Shown: in pieces, positions 44,040 to 51,620 of the stretch
Layout of the letters: each line of letters starts with the position of its first letter
Position numbering within the stretch: position 1 is the stretch's first letter
Source of the DNA: Paenibacillus taichungensis
Lineage (GTDB): Bacteria; Bacillota; Bacilli; Paenibacillales; Paenibacillaceae
Direction of reading: 5' to 3'
NCBI RefSeq assembly: GCF_013359905.1
Contig: NZ_JABMCC010000113.1
Span: 1 to 64,000 of the forward strand
DNA: 64,000 bases
Notes under the pieces: generated by a model
The model's input: the letters and a program-made list of their open reading frames with translations, nothing else
Databases searched by the model: none
What the model was told of the DNA's origin: nothing
Translations under genes and position numbers: made by a program

Positions 44040-45440
44040 TTATTCGGGTTTGGCATTTTGTTTCTTAGCTTTGGCACGACCACGAATTTTCTCCGCATAT
44101 CCAGGTTTGTTCTCCTGGCGTGGGCGGGCAATCGCAAGATCGTTTTCGGGAACAGAATGGGTAACGGTAGAGCCCGCAACAACATATGCGCCTTTTCCTA
44201 CCGTGACAGGTGCAATCAGATTGACATTGCTGCCTACGAACGCATCATCTTCAATCGTCGTTACAGCTTTATTATATCCATCATAATTCACCGTTATTGC
44301 CCCACATCCAACATTTACGTTTTTCCCTACTTTAGCATCCCCAATATAACTGAGATGAGATACTTTGGAGCCTTCATCAATTGTAGCATTTTTCACTTCA
44401 ACAAAGTCACCAATTTTTACTTTGCGGCCCAGTTTGGTGCCTGGACGCAAATAAGCAAATGGACCTACAGTTGCTTCTGATCCAACCTCGGCTTGTGACA
44501 ATACAGAATGCTTGATTGTAACCCCATCCTGAATGATACTGTCTTCCACATCTGCCTGAGGACCAATATGGCATGCTTCGCCAATGGTAGTTGTACCTTT
44601 GAGTATGGTACCCGGATACAATACTGTATCTGATCCAATGGTAACATCCGCCCCGATATATGTCGATGCCGGATCGATGATCGTAACACCGTTCAACATA
44701 TGTTTTACCGCCAAACGTTCACGCATGAACGCTTCTGCTTGTGAAAGGGCAAGTCGATCATTAACTCCGATGGATTCCGCGATGTCATCTGACATGTAAG
44801 CTTCTACCACTTCTCCATCATTACGGAATATGCCAACCACGTCAGTGAGATAATACTCTCCCTGAGCATTCTGGTTCGTCACTTTCTCCAACGCAGCAAA
44901 CAACTTGGCATTATCGAAGCAGTACGTGCCTGTGTTGATTTCGTTCACAGCATCTTCCTGCTCCGTGCAATCTTTCTGCTCCACAATACGTTGTACAGAA
45001 CCATCTTCTCCGCGAATAACGCGGCCGTACCCTTTAGGATTGTCCAGTTCAGCTGTGAGAACCGTTGCTGCTGCTCCACGGCTCTCATGGAGCTTCATTA
45101 GTCCTTCCAGCGTCTCGCTGGTCACAAGTGGTGTGTCTCCACAGACAACAATGGTTGACCCTGCTTCACTACCGAGCAGAGATTTAACCTGTTTCACCGC
45201 ATGTCCTGTTCCCAATTGTTCAGCCTGAAGCACGTACTCTGCTCTGGAACCCAAAAATGACTGCACCGCTTCGGCACCATGACCGACCACAACGACGCTG
45301 CGTTCAACGCCTGCGCGAAGAGCTGCATCCAGCACGTGACCCACCATCGGTTTACCGCATACGGGATGCAGTACCTTGTACAATTTCGATTTCATCCGTT
45401 TTCCTTGCCCTGCCGCAAGAACGATTGCCATTCTTTTCAA
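44040..45440 (-). CDS. glmU: Bifunctional UDP-GlcNAc pyrophosphorylase / GlcN-1-P acetyltransferase
   Basis: Performs the last two steps to UDP-GlcNAc, a precursor of peptidoglycan and teichoic acids. The 466-residue protein has the N-terminal nucleotidyltransferase motif VLAAGQGKRMKSKL (about residues 7-20) and, from about residue 250, a left-handed beta-helix of hexapeptide repeats. The start is TTG 45440 with AGGAGG 9 bases upstream; the ATG three codons later is too far from that site. It has a 300-base leader. Confidence 0.97.
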   Translation of the reverse strand: MKRMAIVLAAGQGKRMKSKLYKVLHPVCGKPMVGHVLDAALRAGVERSVVVVGHGAEAVQSFLGSRAEYVLQAEQLGTGHAVKQVKSLLGSEAGSTIVVCGDTPLVTSETLEGLMKLHESRGAAATVLTAELDNPKGYGRVIRGEDGSVQRIVEQKDCTEQEDAVNEINTGTYCFDNAKLFAALEKVTNQNAQGEYYLTDVVGIFRNDGEVVEAYMSDDIAESIGVNDRLALSQAEAFMRERLAVKHMLNGVTIIDPASTYIGADVTIGSDTVLYPGTILKGTTTIGEACHIGPQADVEDSIIQDGVTIKHSVLSQAEVGSEATVGPFAYLRPGTKLGRKVKIGDFVEVKNATIDEGSKVSHLSYIGDAKVGKNVNVGCGAITVNYDGYNKAVTTIEDDAFVGSNVNLIAPVTVGKGAYVVAGSTVTHSVPENDLAIARPRQENKPGYAEKIRGRAKAKKQNAKPE

Positions 45441-45764
45441 AATTTACGACCTCCTGTTCTGAAAAACCCATCGTTTGACCTTACCTGTATATATCCGATG
45501 AGTAACGTTCAGCCGGCCCTGCGCCGGTCTTGTTCATCGCCTGCTGTCTCTGTAATCACGCGTAACAACGCGGACACCAACAAATCGTGACCTATATGTA
45601 TACGCCGTGTACCTGCGAGCTTAACCGATTCCCATGATTCCTAAGATGCCGCCCTGTTACCAAGCGCACGCTGCGCTTTTTGTTCTTTCAACATTTTGCA
45701 ACATTTAAGCTGCGAAAATGCTCTTCTGTGAATAAACTCAATACTGAATATATCTTATTCCGGT
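45441..45764 (-). promoter_or_regulatory. Long glmU leader, function unknown
   Basis: About 320 bases between the spoVG terminator and glmU, with small GC hairpins on the minus strand (CGCG TTGTTA CGCG; CCGGC GCAGG GCCGG) and an 18-codon ORF (45481-45537) ending 40 bases before the glmU start but without a good Shine-Dalgarno. I do not recognise a riboswitch or T-box. Confidence 0.35.
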
Positions 45765-45803
45765 CAAAAAGAAAAGAGAGCCATAAGACATGGCTCTCTT
45801 TTC
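45765..45803 (-). terminator. Terminator after spoVG
   Basis: AAAAGAGAGCCAT and ATGGCTCTCTTTTC on the minus strand, followed by TTTTT. The near-perfect stem ends the spoVG transcript 20 bases past the stop. Confidence 0.9.
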
Positions 45804-45824
45804 CTTCGAACCCCAATAATGTTC

Positions 45825-46109
45825 TCAGGCACCTTCTTCAATGACTTCTTCCTCAGTTGCTGCGCGATCATACTCAGTCAAAACAGCTGCTTGAATCTTC
45901 TCGCGAGTACCGGAAGAGATCGGGTGGGCGATATCACGGAATTCTCCGTCAGGAGTCCGCTTGCTCGGCATAGCAACAAACATTCCGTTATTGCCATCGA
46001 TGACGCGAATGTCATGAACGACGAATTCGTTATCGATGGTAATGGATGCGATAGCCTTCATTCTCCCCTCAGAGTTAACACGGCGGAGTCTGACATCCGT
46101 AATTTGCAT
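45825..46109 (-). CDS. spoVG: Septation/sporulation regulator SpoVG
   Basis: A 94-residue nucleic-acid-binding protein that affects septum placement and cortex formation. Sequence MQITDVRLRRVNSEGRMKAIASIT, FVVHDIRVIDGNNGMFVAMPS and DGEFRDIAHPI is nearly identical to Bacillus SpoVG. The start at 46109 has AAAGGTGGTG 9 bases upstream; the in-frame codons before it are leader. It has a sigma-H promoter and its own terminator. Confidence 0.97.
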   Translation of the reverse strand: MQITDVRLRRVNSEGRMKAIASITIDNEFVVHDIRVIDGNNGMFVAMPSKRTPDGEFRDIAHPISSGTREKIQAAVLTEYDRAATEEEVIEEGA

Positions 46110-46150
46110 GTGTGTGTTCACCACCTTTTTCCATCAGAACTTGGTGTATA

Positions 46151-46176
46151 ATTCCACACAGCACATGCGAACTCCT
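46151..46176 (-). promoter_or_regulatory. spoVG sigma-H promoter
   Basis: AGGAGTT (46170-46176) and GAAT (46151-46154) are 15 bases apart on the minus strand, followed by TATACACC. By memory of the B. subtilis spoVG promoter, which has AGGATTT and GAATT at the same spacing, this is the sigma-H promoter. The AT-rich block upstream is where AbrB would bind. Confidence 0.7.
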
Positions 46177-46233
46177 TCTTTTTATAACCACAAAAATGTC
46201 CTAATTTCAGGAATTTTTTTATTTAATACACAA

Positions 46234-46240
46234 TTCGACA
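46234..46240 (-). promoter_or_regulatory. Spo0A box upstream of spoVG
   Basis: A perfect TGTCGAA on the minus strand, about 60 bases upstream of the sigma-H -35. Direct Spo0A control of spoVG is inference. Confidence 0.5.
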
Positions 46241-46297
46241 ATGTTAGTGCCAGGTCGATGGAAAAGAACCTTTCCCGACATGTAATTCGTCATGATT

Positions 46298-47125
46298 CTA
46301 CAGGTCAAAATAGTTGCCAGGCTTAACGGAAATGTGTCTGCTCTTCGCATCAACCGCCGTCAGCTTCGCCAGAGATATGTAGTCCGTCAGCAGTCGTTCT
46401 TCTGAATCAACCGATCCAGATTCTACTAATACGCCTACCCCGGCTACCGTGGCATTAAACTCGGCCAATAGGTCGATCATCCCTTGGACGGTTCCCCCGG
46501 CTTTCATAAAATCATCTACAATGAGCACTCTGGAGTGCTCACGCATTGCCCTGCGAGATAGGGACATGGTATGTAGGCTTTTATGGGACCCGGATACATA
46601 ATTGATACTTACGGCCGATCCTTCCGTAGCCTGATGGTCCCTGCGCACGAGCACTACAGGCAGATTGAGCTGGGCCCCGGTAGCATAAGCTAGCGGAATC
46701 CCTTTAGTCTCGACCGTCATCACCACATCAATATCCATGTTGCCAAAGGCCGTTGCAAAAATCTTGCCGGCTTCATTCATCAATGCGGGCTGTCCAAGCA
46801 GGTCGGACATGTACAGATATTCACCAGGGAGTATCCGATCCGGCTGCGCGAGCTGGGTAGAAAGTCGTTCTGCAAAAGCCAGTGCCAGTTCTCTGGACAC
46901 CTTTGGAATCCACTTTACTCCCCCGGCTGCTCCAGCCAGTGTATGCAGTTCTCCCGAACCACCTTCTTCGAACACTTCCTTGATAATCGCCAAATCTTCA
47001 CTGATCGACGACTTCGCAGCTCCATAGCGTTCGGCAAATGTGGTCAACGGAATAACCGTATGCGGTCTAGACAATAAGTACTGCGTCATTTCAACCAGCC
47101 TTGCGCTTCGTTTTAATTTCTTCAC
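46298..47125 (-). CDS. purR: Purine operon repressor PurR
   Basis: PRPP-sensing repressor of purine genes. The 275-residue protein has an N-terminal winged helix (about residues 1-74, KRSARLVEMTQYLLSRPH) and a PRTase-fold domain with the PRPP motif VLIVDDFMKAGGT (about residues 201-213). It follows ispE and has PurBox-like sequences at its own promoter. Confidence 0.97.
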   Translation of the reverse strand: MKKLKRSARLVEMTQYLLSRPHTVIPLTTFAERYGAAKSSISEDLAIIKEVFEEGGSGELHTLAGAAGGVKWIPKVSRELALAFAERLSTQLAQPDRILPGEYLYMSDLLGQPALMNEAGKIFATAFGNMDIDVVMTVETKGIPLAYATGAQLNLPVVLVRRDHQATEGSAVSINYVSGSHKSLHTMSLSRRAMREHSRVLIVDDFMKAGGTVQGMIDLLAEFNATVAGVGVLVESGSVDSEERLLTDYISLAKLTAVDAKSRHISVKPGNYFDL

Positions 47126-47140
47126 AGAGATCCATCCTCA

Positions 47141-47171
47141 CGATCACGGAAAACATCCAAATCCGAATAAT
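47141..47171. promoter_or_regulatory. PurBox pair at the purR promoter
   Basis: AAATCCGAATAAT on the plus strand (47159-47171) matches the PurBox AWWWCCGAACWWT with one mismatch. A weaker divergent copy with core TTTTCCG lies on the minus strand (about 47146-47153). They sit just downstream of the predicted transcription start, fitting autorepression. Confidence 0.55.
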
Positions 47172-47179
47172 TATTTAAA

Positions 47180-47208
47180 AATATACCACCTTTATACGTG
47201 TTTGTACA
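47180..47208 (-). promoter_or_regulatory. purR promoter
   Basis: TGTACA (47203-47208), 17-base spacer, TATATT (47180-47185) with an extended TGG on the minus strand, directly after ispE. Confidence 0.6.
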
Positions 47209-47223
47209 TTATAAAAGCGAATA

Positions 47224-48087
47224 TTAAGTTAGCATACGTACGGCATACACTTCTTTACAGAAGCCTCGCAGTCCATTGTAGACTCGGGCAACCTTGGACT
47301 CTTTGGAGACAAGCCCAAACACGGTTGGACCACTGCCTGACATTAATACTCCGTCTGCTCCAAGCCGAATCATGGCATCTTTCAGATGCTGAACTTCCGG
47401 ATACAGCTTCAACGTTACGTCCTCAAGCACATTCCCCATCTGCCCGCACACTTCGGCAAAGGATTGATTGCGAATGGCCTGCTCCATTTTGGCAGCACTT
47501 GGATGACGAACAATCTTGTCGCTGCGGAAACGTCCATAGACGTCGGCTGTGGACACATTAATCGGCGGCTTGGCCAAGATCACCCAACATTGCGGGGGAT
47601 TCGGCATCGGTGTCAACTTCTCACCACGGCCTGTAGCGAGTGCTGTTCCACCTGTAATGCAGAAAGGCACATCAGACCCCAGTTCGGCTCCGAGCTCCTG
47701 AAGCTCTTGATCCGGAATGTTGAGACGCCAGAGGCGATTCAATCCACGCAGCGTTGCTGCTGCATCACTGCTGCCACCAGCAAGTCCGGCGGCCACCGGT
47801 ATTTTTTTGTCTAGATGAATATGAACTCCAGTTTTCACATCATAACGCTCTTTGATAAGCCTGGCTGCCTGAAATGCCAGGTTCTTCTCATCCAGGGGGA
47901 TATATCCCGCCTGACTGGAGATAAAGATCGTGTCACGAGGAAGCTCAGACATTTCCAGTCGATCGGCAAGATCCACCATCGTCATAATCATCTCAACTTC
48001 GTGAAATCCATCTCTTCTTTTATGTAGAACGTCTAGCATCAAATTGATTTTAGCAGGCGCTTTTTCGTAAATTTTCAAGGCGTTCAC
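47224..48087 (-). CDS. ispE: 4-diphosphocytidyl-2-C-methyl-D-erythritol kinase
   Basis: Fourth step of the non-mevalonate isoprenoid pathway. The 287-residue GHMP kinase has the N-terminal EKAPAKINLMLDVL, the ATP loop PVAAGLAGGSSDAAATLRGL (about residues 94-113), and MSGSGPTVFGLV near the C-terminus. It follows sspF as in Bacillus. Confidence 0.97.
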   Translation of the reverse strand: MNALKIYEKAPAKINLMLDVLHKRRDGFHEVEMIMTMVDLADRLEMSELPRDTIFISSQAGYIPLDEKNLAFQAARLIKERYDVKTGVHIHLDKKIPVAAGLAGGSSDAAATLRGLNRLWRLNIPDQELQELGAELGSDVPFCITGGTALATGRGEKLTPMPNPPQCWVILAKPPINVSTADVYGRFRSDKIVRHPSAAKMEQAIRNQSFAEVCGQMGNVLEDVTLKLYPEVQHLKDAMIRLGADGVLMSGSGPTVFGLVSKESKVARVYNGLRGFCKEVYAVRMLT

Positions 48088-48227
48088 CCGTCCTCACCTT
48101 TTCCCTAAGACAACTTAACATATTATATCAAAATGGGGCTGTCAAGTCATTTCTATTCCGCATCCATGGGGAAAAAGCGAGGTCATTCCTGCCGGATTGC
48201 CCCGCTCTCCAAACCGATTGAACCGGA

Positions 48228-48404
48228 TTACGATTTGCGTGCCGCTTCTTCCGCAAGTTGAATGGCCCGTTTCACCATATTGCCCGCATCCTTCGCTTTG
48301 ATCCCGCCCCAACCTTCCTGCTGGACGGTATCATAGAACCCTAGGTCTTTTGCCAGTTCATTCTTGAGTTCATCCGACATTACACTTCTTCTTCTCCGGC
48401 TCAT
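48228..48404 (-). CDS. sspF: Small acid-soluble spore protein, SspF type
   Basis: A 58-residue alpha/beta-type-like SASP that coats spore DNA. The product starts MSRRRRSVMSDELKNELAKD, continues LGFYDTVQQEGWGGIKAKDA and ends GNMVKRAIQLAEEAARKS, close to B. subtilis SspF over its full length. GAGGAGG lies 7 bases before the ATG. It sits between veg and ispE, the conserved position. Sigma-G control is expected; I cannot place the promoter with certainty. Confidence 0.95.
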   Translation of the reverse strand: MSRRRRSVMSDELKNELAKDLGFYDTVQQEGWGGIKAKDAGNMVKRAIQLAEEAARKS

Positions 48405-48575
48405 GGGTCATCCTCCTCGAAATAGTTCATTCATAATAAGTCCATTCGTATCCGGGACTATTTGCCCTCAGGCCAAGAAAAATGCCTTGAACCTGTCCAA
48501 ATAGTATGCCGCTTCTTCTCCAGACTCATTCCTGATCAACTATGCCTCTCCGATGAATCGAGCGGGCTTATTGCA

Positions 48576-48616
48576 AAAATAAAAAAAGCGACCTGCCCAA
48601 GGGGGCAGAATCGCCG
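48576..48616 (-). terminator. Terminator after veg
   Basis: GCGATTCTGCCC and GGGCAGGTCGC followed by TTTTTTT on the minus strand, 12 bases past the veg stop. Confidence 0.88.
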
Positions 48617-48627
48617 TAAATCGATAC

Positions 48628-48903
48628 TTACGTCTCCATGTAGGAGCTATGCGTCTGGCTGCCTGGATCAAATACCATGACTTCCACCGATTCCGTAAGT
48701 ATATCAGCATAACTGTAGGATACTCGCTTGAAAGTTTCTTGCTCCTCATCAAGCTTGACAATAAAAACAGAAGGGTACGTTTCTTCCAATACACCCGTAC
48801 GCTCAATGGTCTTACGGCGGCCACCATTAGCCCGCAGCATAATTTTCTGACCGATATGTGCATCGAGATTGCGTTTGATATCCAATAGCGTATTTTTAGC
48901 CAT
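48628..48903 (-). CDS. veg: Veg protein (biofilm-related)
   Basis: A 91-residue protein: MAKNTLLDIKRNLDAHIGQK, LRANGGRRKTIERTGVLEET, then FIVKLDEEQETFKRVSYSY, the Veg/DUF1021 pattern. In B. subtilis it is abundantly expressed and stimulates biofilm genes by antagonising SinR. Two consensus promoters precede it. Confidence 0.95.
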   Translation of the reverse strand: MAKNTLLDIKRNLDAHIGQKIMLRANGGRRKTIERTGVLEETYPSVFIVKLDEEQETFKRVSYSYADILTESVEVMVFDPGSQTHSSYMET

Positions 48904-48930
48904 TGTCGACGACCACCTCTTTTCTTGTCC

Positions 48931-48959
48931 ATTATACCGGATTTTACAGTCATTGTCAA
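48931..48959 (-). promoter_or_regulatory. veg proximal promoter
   Basis: TTGACA (48954-48959), 17-base spacer, TATAAT (48931-48936): perfect sigma-A consensus in both boxes at ideal spacing. Confidence 0.9.
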
Positions 48960-48972
48960 ATCAAAACTAATT

Positions 48973-49002
48973 ATTATATCAGTATCAAAAAGTTGTTGTC
49001 AA
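48973..49002 (-). promoter_or_regulatory. veg distal promoter
   Basis: TTGACA (48997-49002), 18-base spacer, TATAAT (48973-48978). This is a second perfect pair of hexamers in tandem with the proximal promoter. Confidence 0.82.
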
Positions 49003-49016
49003 TGAATTTTTTTGCA

Positions 49017-49044
49017 AACAAAAAAAGCCCCTAAATGGGACTTT
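49017..49044 (-). terminator. Terminator after yabG
   Basis: AAGTCCC, ATTTA loop, GGGGCTTTTTTT on the minus strand, 13 bases past the yabG stop. Confidence 0.85.
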
Positions 49045-49056
49045 CTTCTGCCATCT

Positions 49057-49953
49057 TCAGACGGCTGATGGATTCACTTTTAACGTGGATAAATCATTCA
49101 ATCCGGGCAGACCTACGCGATAACTTCCCCTTGTCTCTACGCCGCCCACACCCTGGCTACCACTAATCGTGTTATGCAAAATGTCATTCATGTTCACGGT
49201 TTCCCGCACCGACGTGAAGGCTGCCTTGGCTGCCACATAGACTGGATCCAGAGCATGAATGAGAATTCGGCCTGGTGAACTGGCAAAGTTCGCTCCAGCC
49301 CGCAGCAAGGCCTCAAAGTGGGACTGACACGCGCCAGCTACAATCGTGAGCGCATCGAGATGACGTTCATACTGCCTAGCCACTTGAATAGCGGACACGA
49401 AGTTCTGCGAATTCTTGTAGCTGCCCAGACTATATAAGTCGTAGGGCTGACGAGTCTTGAGTACGCCGTCATGGCCAGTAATCACAACAATATCCGGACG
49501 CACTTTCGGCAGCAGACGATATAACGTGTCAGCCATGGCAGACTCATGTACATATTGGCCCTCTGCGGGAACACGAAGCTGCTCATAAAGGTTCATGCTT
49601 TTTTTTAGATAATTGGGGTCACCATCCAAGTGCAGCACTTTGCCAGGCATCTCGAAATAAGCCGGTTCTTGTTGCACAGACCATTCCTGAACTATTCCTT
49701 CACGATTGCGCTCAGCCTGTTCCATTCGATTCTGCTGCAGGCGTGAGAGCGTCTGATGTGCCTTCACGTGAGCCTGCCTCGTCTTCGCACTCTGCGGTTC
49801 ATAAGGAACCTGTATCAAATCGTCCACAGGGGAATCGGCTAACAGCCGGAACTCGGTCCCTTTAATGATGGCACCGTCCGACTGGAGGCCTTGCACCCGA
49901 AAAGTCACATCTCCACCGTATGACTTTCGAACGACCAAGTCTCCGATATTCAT
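49057..49953 (-). CDS. yabG: Spore coat protease YabG
   Basis: Cysteine-type protease that trims coat proteins before cross-linking. The 298-residue product starts MNIGDLVVRKSYGGDVTFRV and contains KVLHLDGDPNYLKKSMNLYE, PDIVVITGHDG and TIVAGACQSHFEALLRAGANFASSPGR, where the His and Cys suit the active site. I take the ATG at 49953, with GAGGTG 9 bases upstream, since it matches the family; ATG 49959 is too close to the site. Confidence 0.95.
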   Translation of the reverse strand: MNIGDLVVRKSYGGDVTFRVQGLQSDGAIIKGTEFRLLADSPVDDLIQVPYEPQSAKTRQAHVKAHQTLSRLQQNRMEQAERNREGIVQEWSVQQEPAYFEMPGKVLHLDGDPNYLKKSMNLYEQLRVPAEGQYVHESAMADTLYRLLPKVRPDIVVITGHDGVLKTRQPYDLYSLGSYKNSQNFVSAIQVARQYERHLDALTIVAGACQSHFEALLRAGANFASSPGRILIHALDPVYVAAKAAFTSVRETVNMNDILHNTISGSQGVGGVETRGSYRVGLPGLNDLSTLKVNPSAV

Positions 49954-50012
49954 CAACATAATCACCTCTACCCCATCGTATGGGCAAAAACCCGGATTGG
50001 TTCATCCGAATT

Positions 50013-50915
50013 TTACAGAGCTGCACGTACTCCAGCTTCCCACATTACGGTACAGAGTGTTGCATACTCCTGCAGGCTCAATGTTTCTCCCCGTCTTGAA
50101 GGTTGAATACCGGCCTGCTCCAACAGCTGATCAGCCTGTTCTCTGTTCTCCTTTGTGAAGAAACGAGCTTTCAAATTATTTGAGATTGTTTTTCTACGCT
50201 GCGCGAAGGAAGCCTGTACCACTTCGAAGAAATGTGCTTCGTCGGGAACTTCAACCGGTGGTTGCTTACGCACCTTTAACTTGATTACTGCCGATTCCAC
50301 ATTAGGCTGCGGAATGAAAACCGTGGGCGGAACAATACAGACCAATTCCGGCATACTGTAGTACTGAACCGCAATGCTCAGACTGCCATAGTCCTTTGAT
50401 CCCGGTGCAGCAGCCATACGTTCAGCCACTTCCTTCTGGATCATGACTACAATACTGTCTACAGGCAGCTTCTCTTCGAGCAGCTTCATCATGATTGGTG
50501 TCGTTACATAGTAAGGCAGATTGGCCACAACACTCACTTTATCTACCGTTCCAAAATCGGTGCGGAACAACTCGGCTAGATCTAGCTTCAGCACATCCCC
50601 GTGATGCACACGAACGTTCGGATAAGGCTGCATCACTTCACCCAGAATCGGAATCAATCTCTGATCAATCTCTACAGCCGTTACAGGACCAGCTACACGA
50701 GCCAGACGTTCTGTGAGTGCGCCAATACCTGGTCCGATCTCAAGTGCGCCCTTAGACTCGTCCAGATCAGCTGCATTTACAATTTTGTTTAATATATTTT
50801 GATCGATCAGAAAGTTCTGACCCAGGCTCTTCTTGAATGAAAATCCGTGTCTTTGAATAATTTCTTTGGTTCGTTTGGGTGTTGCAATCTCTACGGTTTC
50901 TTCCATGCCTTTCAT
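50013..50915 (-). CDS. rsmA: 16S rRNA dimethyladenosine transferase (KsgA)
   Basis: Dimethylates two adjacent adenines near the 16S 3' end. The 300-residue protein has SLGQNFLIDQNILNKIV, the SAM motif LEIGPGIGALTERLA (about residues 52-66), and NLPYYVTTPI. The start at 50915 has AAGGA upstream and lies 4 bases past the rnmV stop, so the two genes form an operon; the ORF extends further upstream into rnmV without a site. Confidence 0.96.
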   Translation of the reverse strand: MKGMEETVEIATPKRTKEIIQRHGFSFKKSLGQNFLIDQNILNKIVNAADLDESKGALEIGPGIGALTERLARVAGPVTAVEIDQRLIPILGEVMQPYPNVRVHHGDVLKLDLAELFRTDFGTVDKVSVVANLPYYVTTPIMMKLLEEKLPVDSIVVMIQKEVAERMAAAPGSKDYGSLSIAVQYYSMPELVCIVPPTVFIPQPNVESAVIKLKVRKQPPVEVPDEAHFFEVVQASFAQRRKTISNNLKARFFTKENREQADQLLEQAGIQPSRRGETLSLQEYATLCTVMWEAGVRAAL

Positions 50916-50919
50916 ACGC

Positions 50920-51465
50920 TCACAATCCTTCACGTTCAATTTGCGATAATGCTTCGGAGAATTCTTCCCGGGTAATCTGGAATACACTCAACCGCTTGTG
51001 GAACTGCTTGCCGTTGCAATAACCTATACCCAGCAGATTGCCCATCTCCATACGACGTGCAGCAGCCTGTGGGTGCACAATCAGTCCCGCCGCAATCAGA
51101 TCTTCCCAATCGATCAGACTTGGGGCGCCTTCATATGACGTGTGTACACGAGCCAGTGCATGACGAATCGCCTCCGGTGATGCGTTCTCCACTCCGATAT
51201 CGCCCTTGCGCGTAGCATCTGCCTCCGGAATGAAAGCATGCTTGCAACCAGGTACCTTATTGGCGATGATTTTACGAATACGTTCACCAGCATGATCCGG
51301 ATCTGTCAGTACAATGACACCACGTCTCTCTTGAGCAAGTGCAATACGCTTTAGAATGCGCTGGTTGATGGCAGATCCACCAGTCTCGATCGTATCTGCC
51401 TGAACCGCACGTCGAATGGCTACGGTGTCATCACGACCTTCTACCACGATCACTTCTTTTATCAT
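50920..51465 (-). CDS. rnmV: Ribonuclease M5
   Basis: Matures 5S rRNA. The 181-residue protein has an N-terminal Toprim domain with VVEGRDDTVAI (catalytic Glu) and VIVLTDPDHAGERIR (Asp pair), and the C-terminal family region GLIVHPQAAARRMEMGNLLGIGYCNGKQFHKRLSVFQITREEF-type block. GAAAGGAAG precedes the start. A terminator lies only 25 bases upstream. Confidence 0.96.
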   Translation of the reverse strand: MIKEVIVVEGRDDTVAIRRAVQADTIETGGSAINQRILKRIALAQERRGVIVLTDPDHAGERIRKIIANKVPGCKHAFIPEADATRKGDIGVENASPEAIRHALARVHTSYEGAPSLIDWEDLIAAGLIVHPQAAARRMEMGNLLGIGYCNGKQFHKRLSVFQITREEFSEALSQIEREGL

Positions 51466-51489
51466 GTTCCATTTCTTCCTTTCTAACGC

Positions 51490-51516
51490 AAAAAGAAGAG
51501 GAATATCCTCTTCTCT
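51490..51516 (-). terminator. Terminator between yabE and rnmV
   Basis: GAAGAGGATATTCCTCTTC followed by TTTTTGCG on the minus strand. It is only 25 bases upstream of rnmV, so rnmV needs read-through or a promoter inside the hairpin region. Confidence 0.8.
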
Positions 51517-51522
51517 GCCAAA

Positions 51523-51556
51523 CGGCGGGGGAGACTGAATTCAGACCCCTCCGCCG
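51523..51556 (-). other. Strong hairpin upstream of the rnmV-proximal terminator
   Basis: CGGCGGAGGGG...CCCCCGCCG with CTGAATTCAG at the tip makes a nearly continuous stem without a T-run. It may be an RNA processing or stability element. Confidence 0.55.
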
Positions 51557-51620
51557 CATATTCCGCATGAATCATTCATGCTTATATTTTATAGCATTCC
51601 CATTTCAAAGTAAAACGATT

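Noticed and set aside
45441..45764. T-box leader before glmU
   Set aside because: A GGTGTCCGCG segment is reminiscent of the T-box core, but the full conserved sequence, specifier loop and terminator/antiterminator pair are absent.
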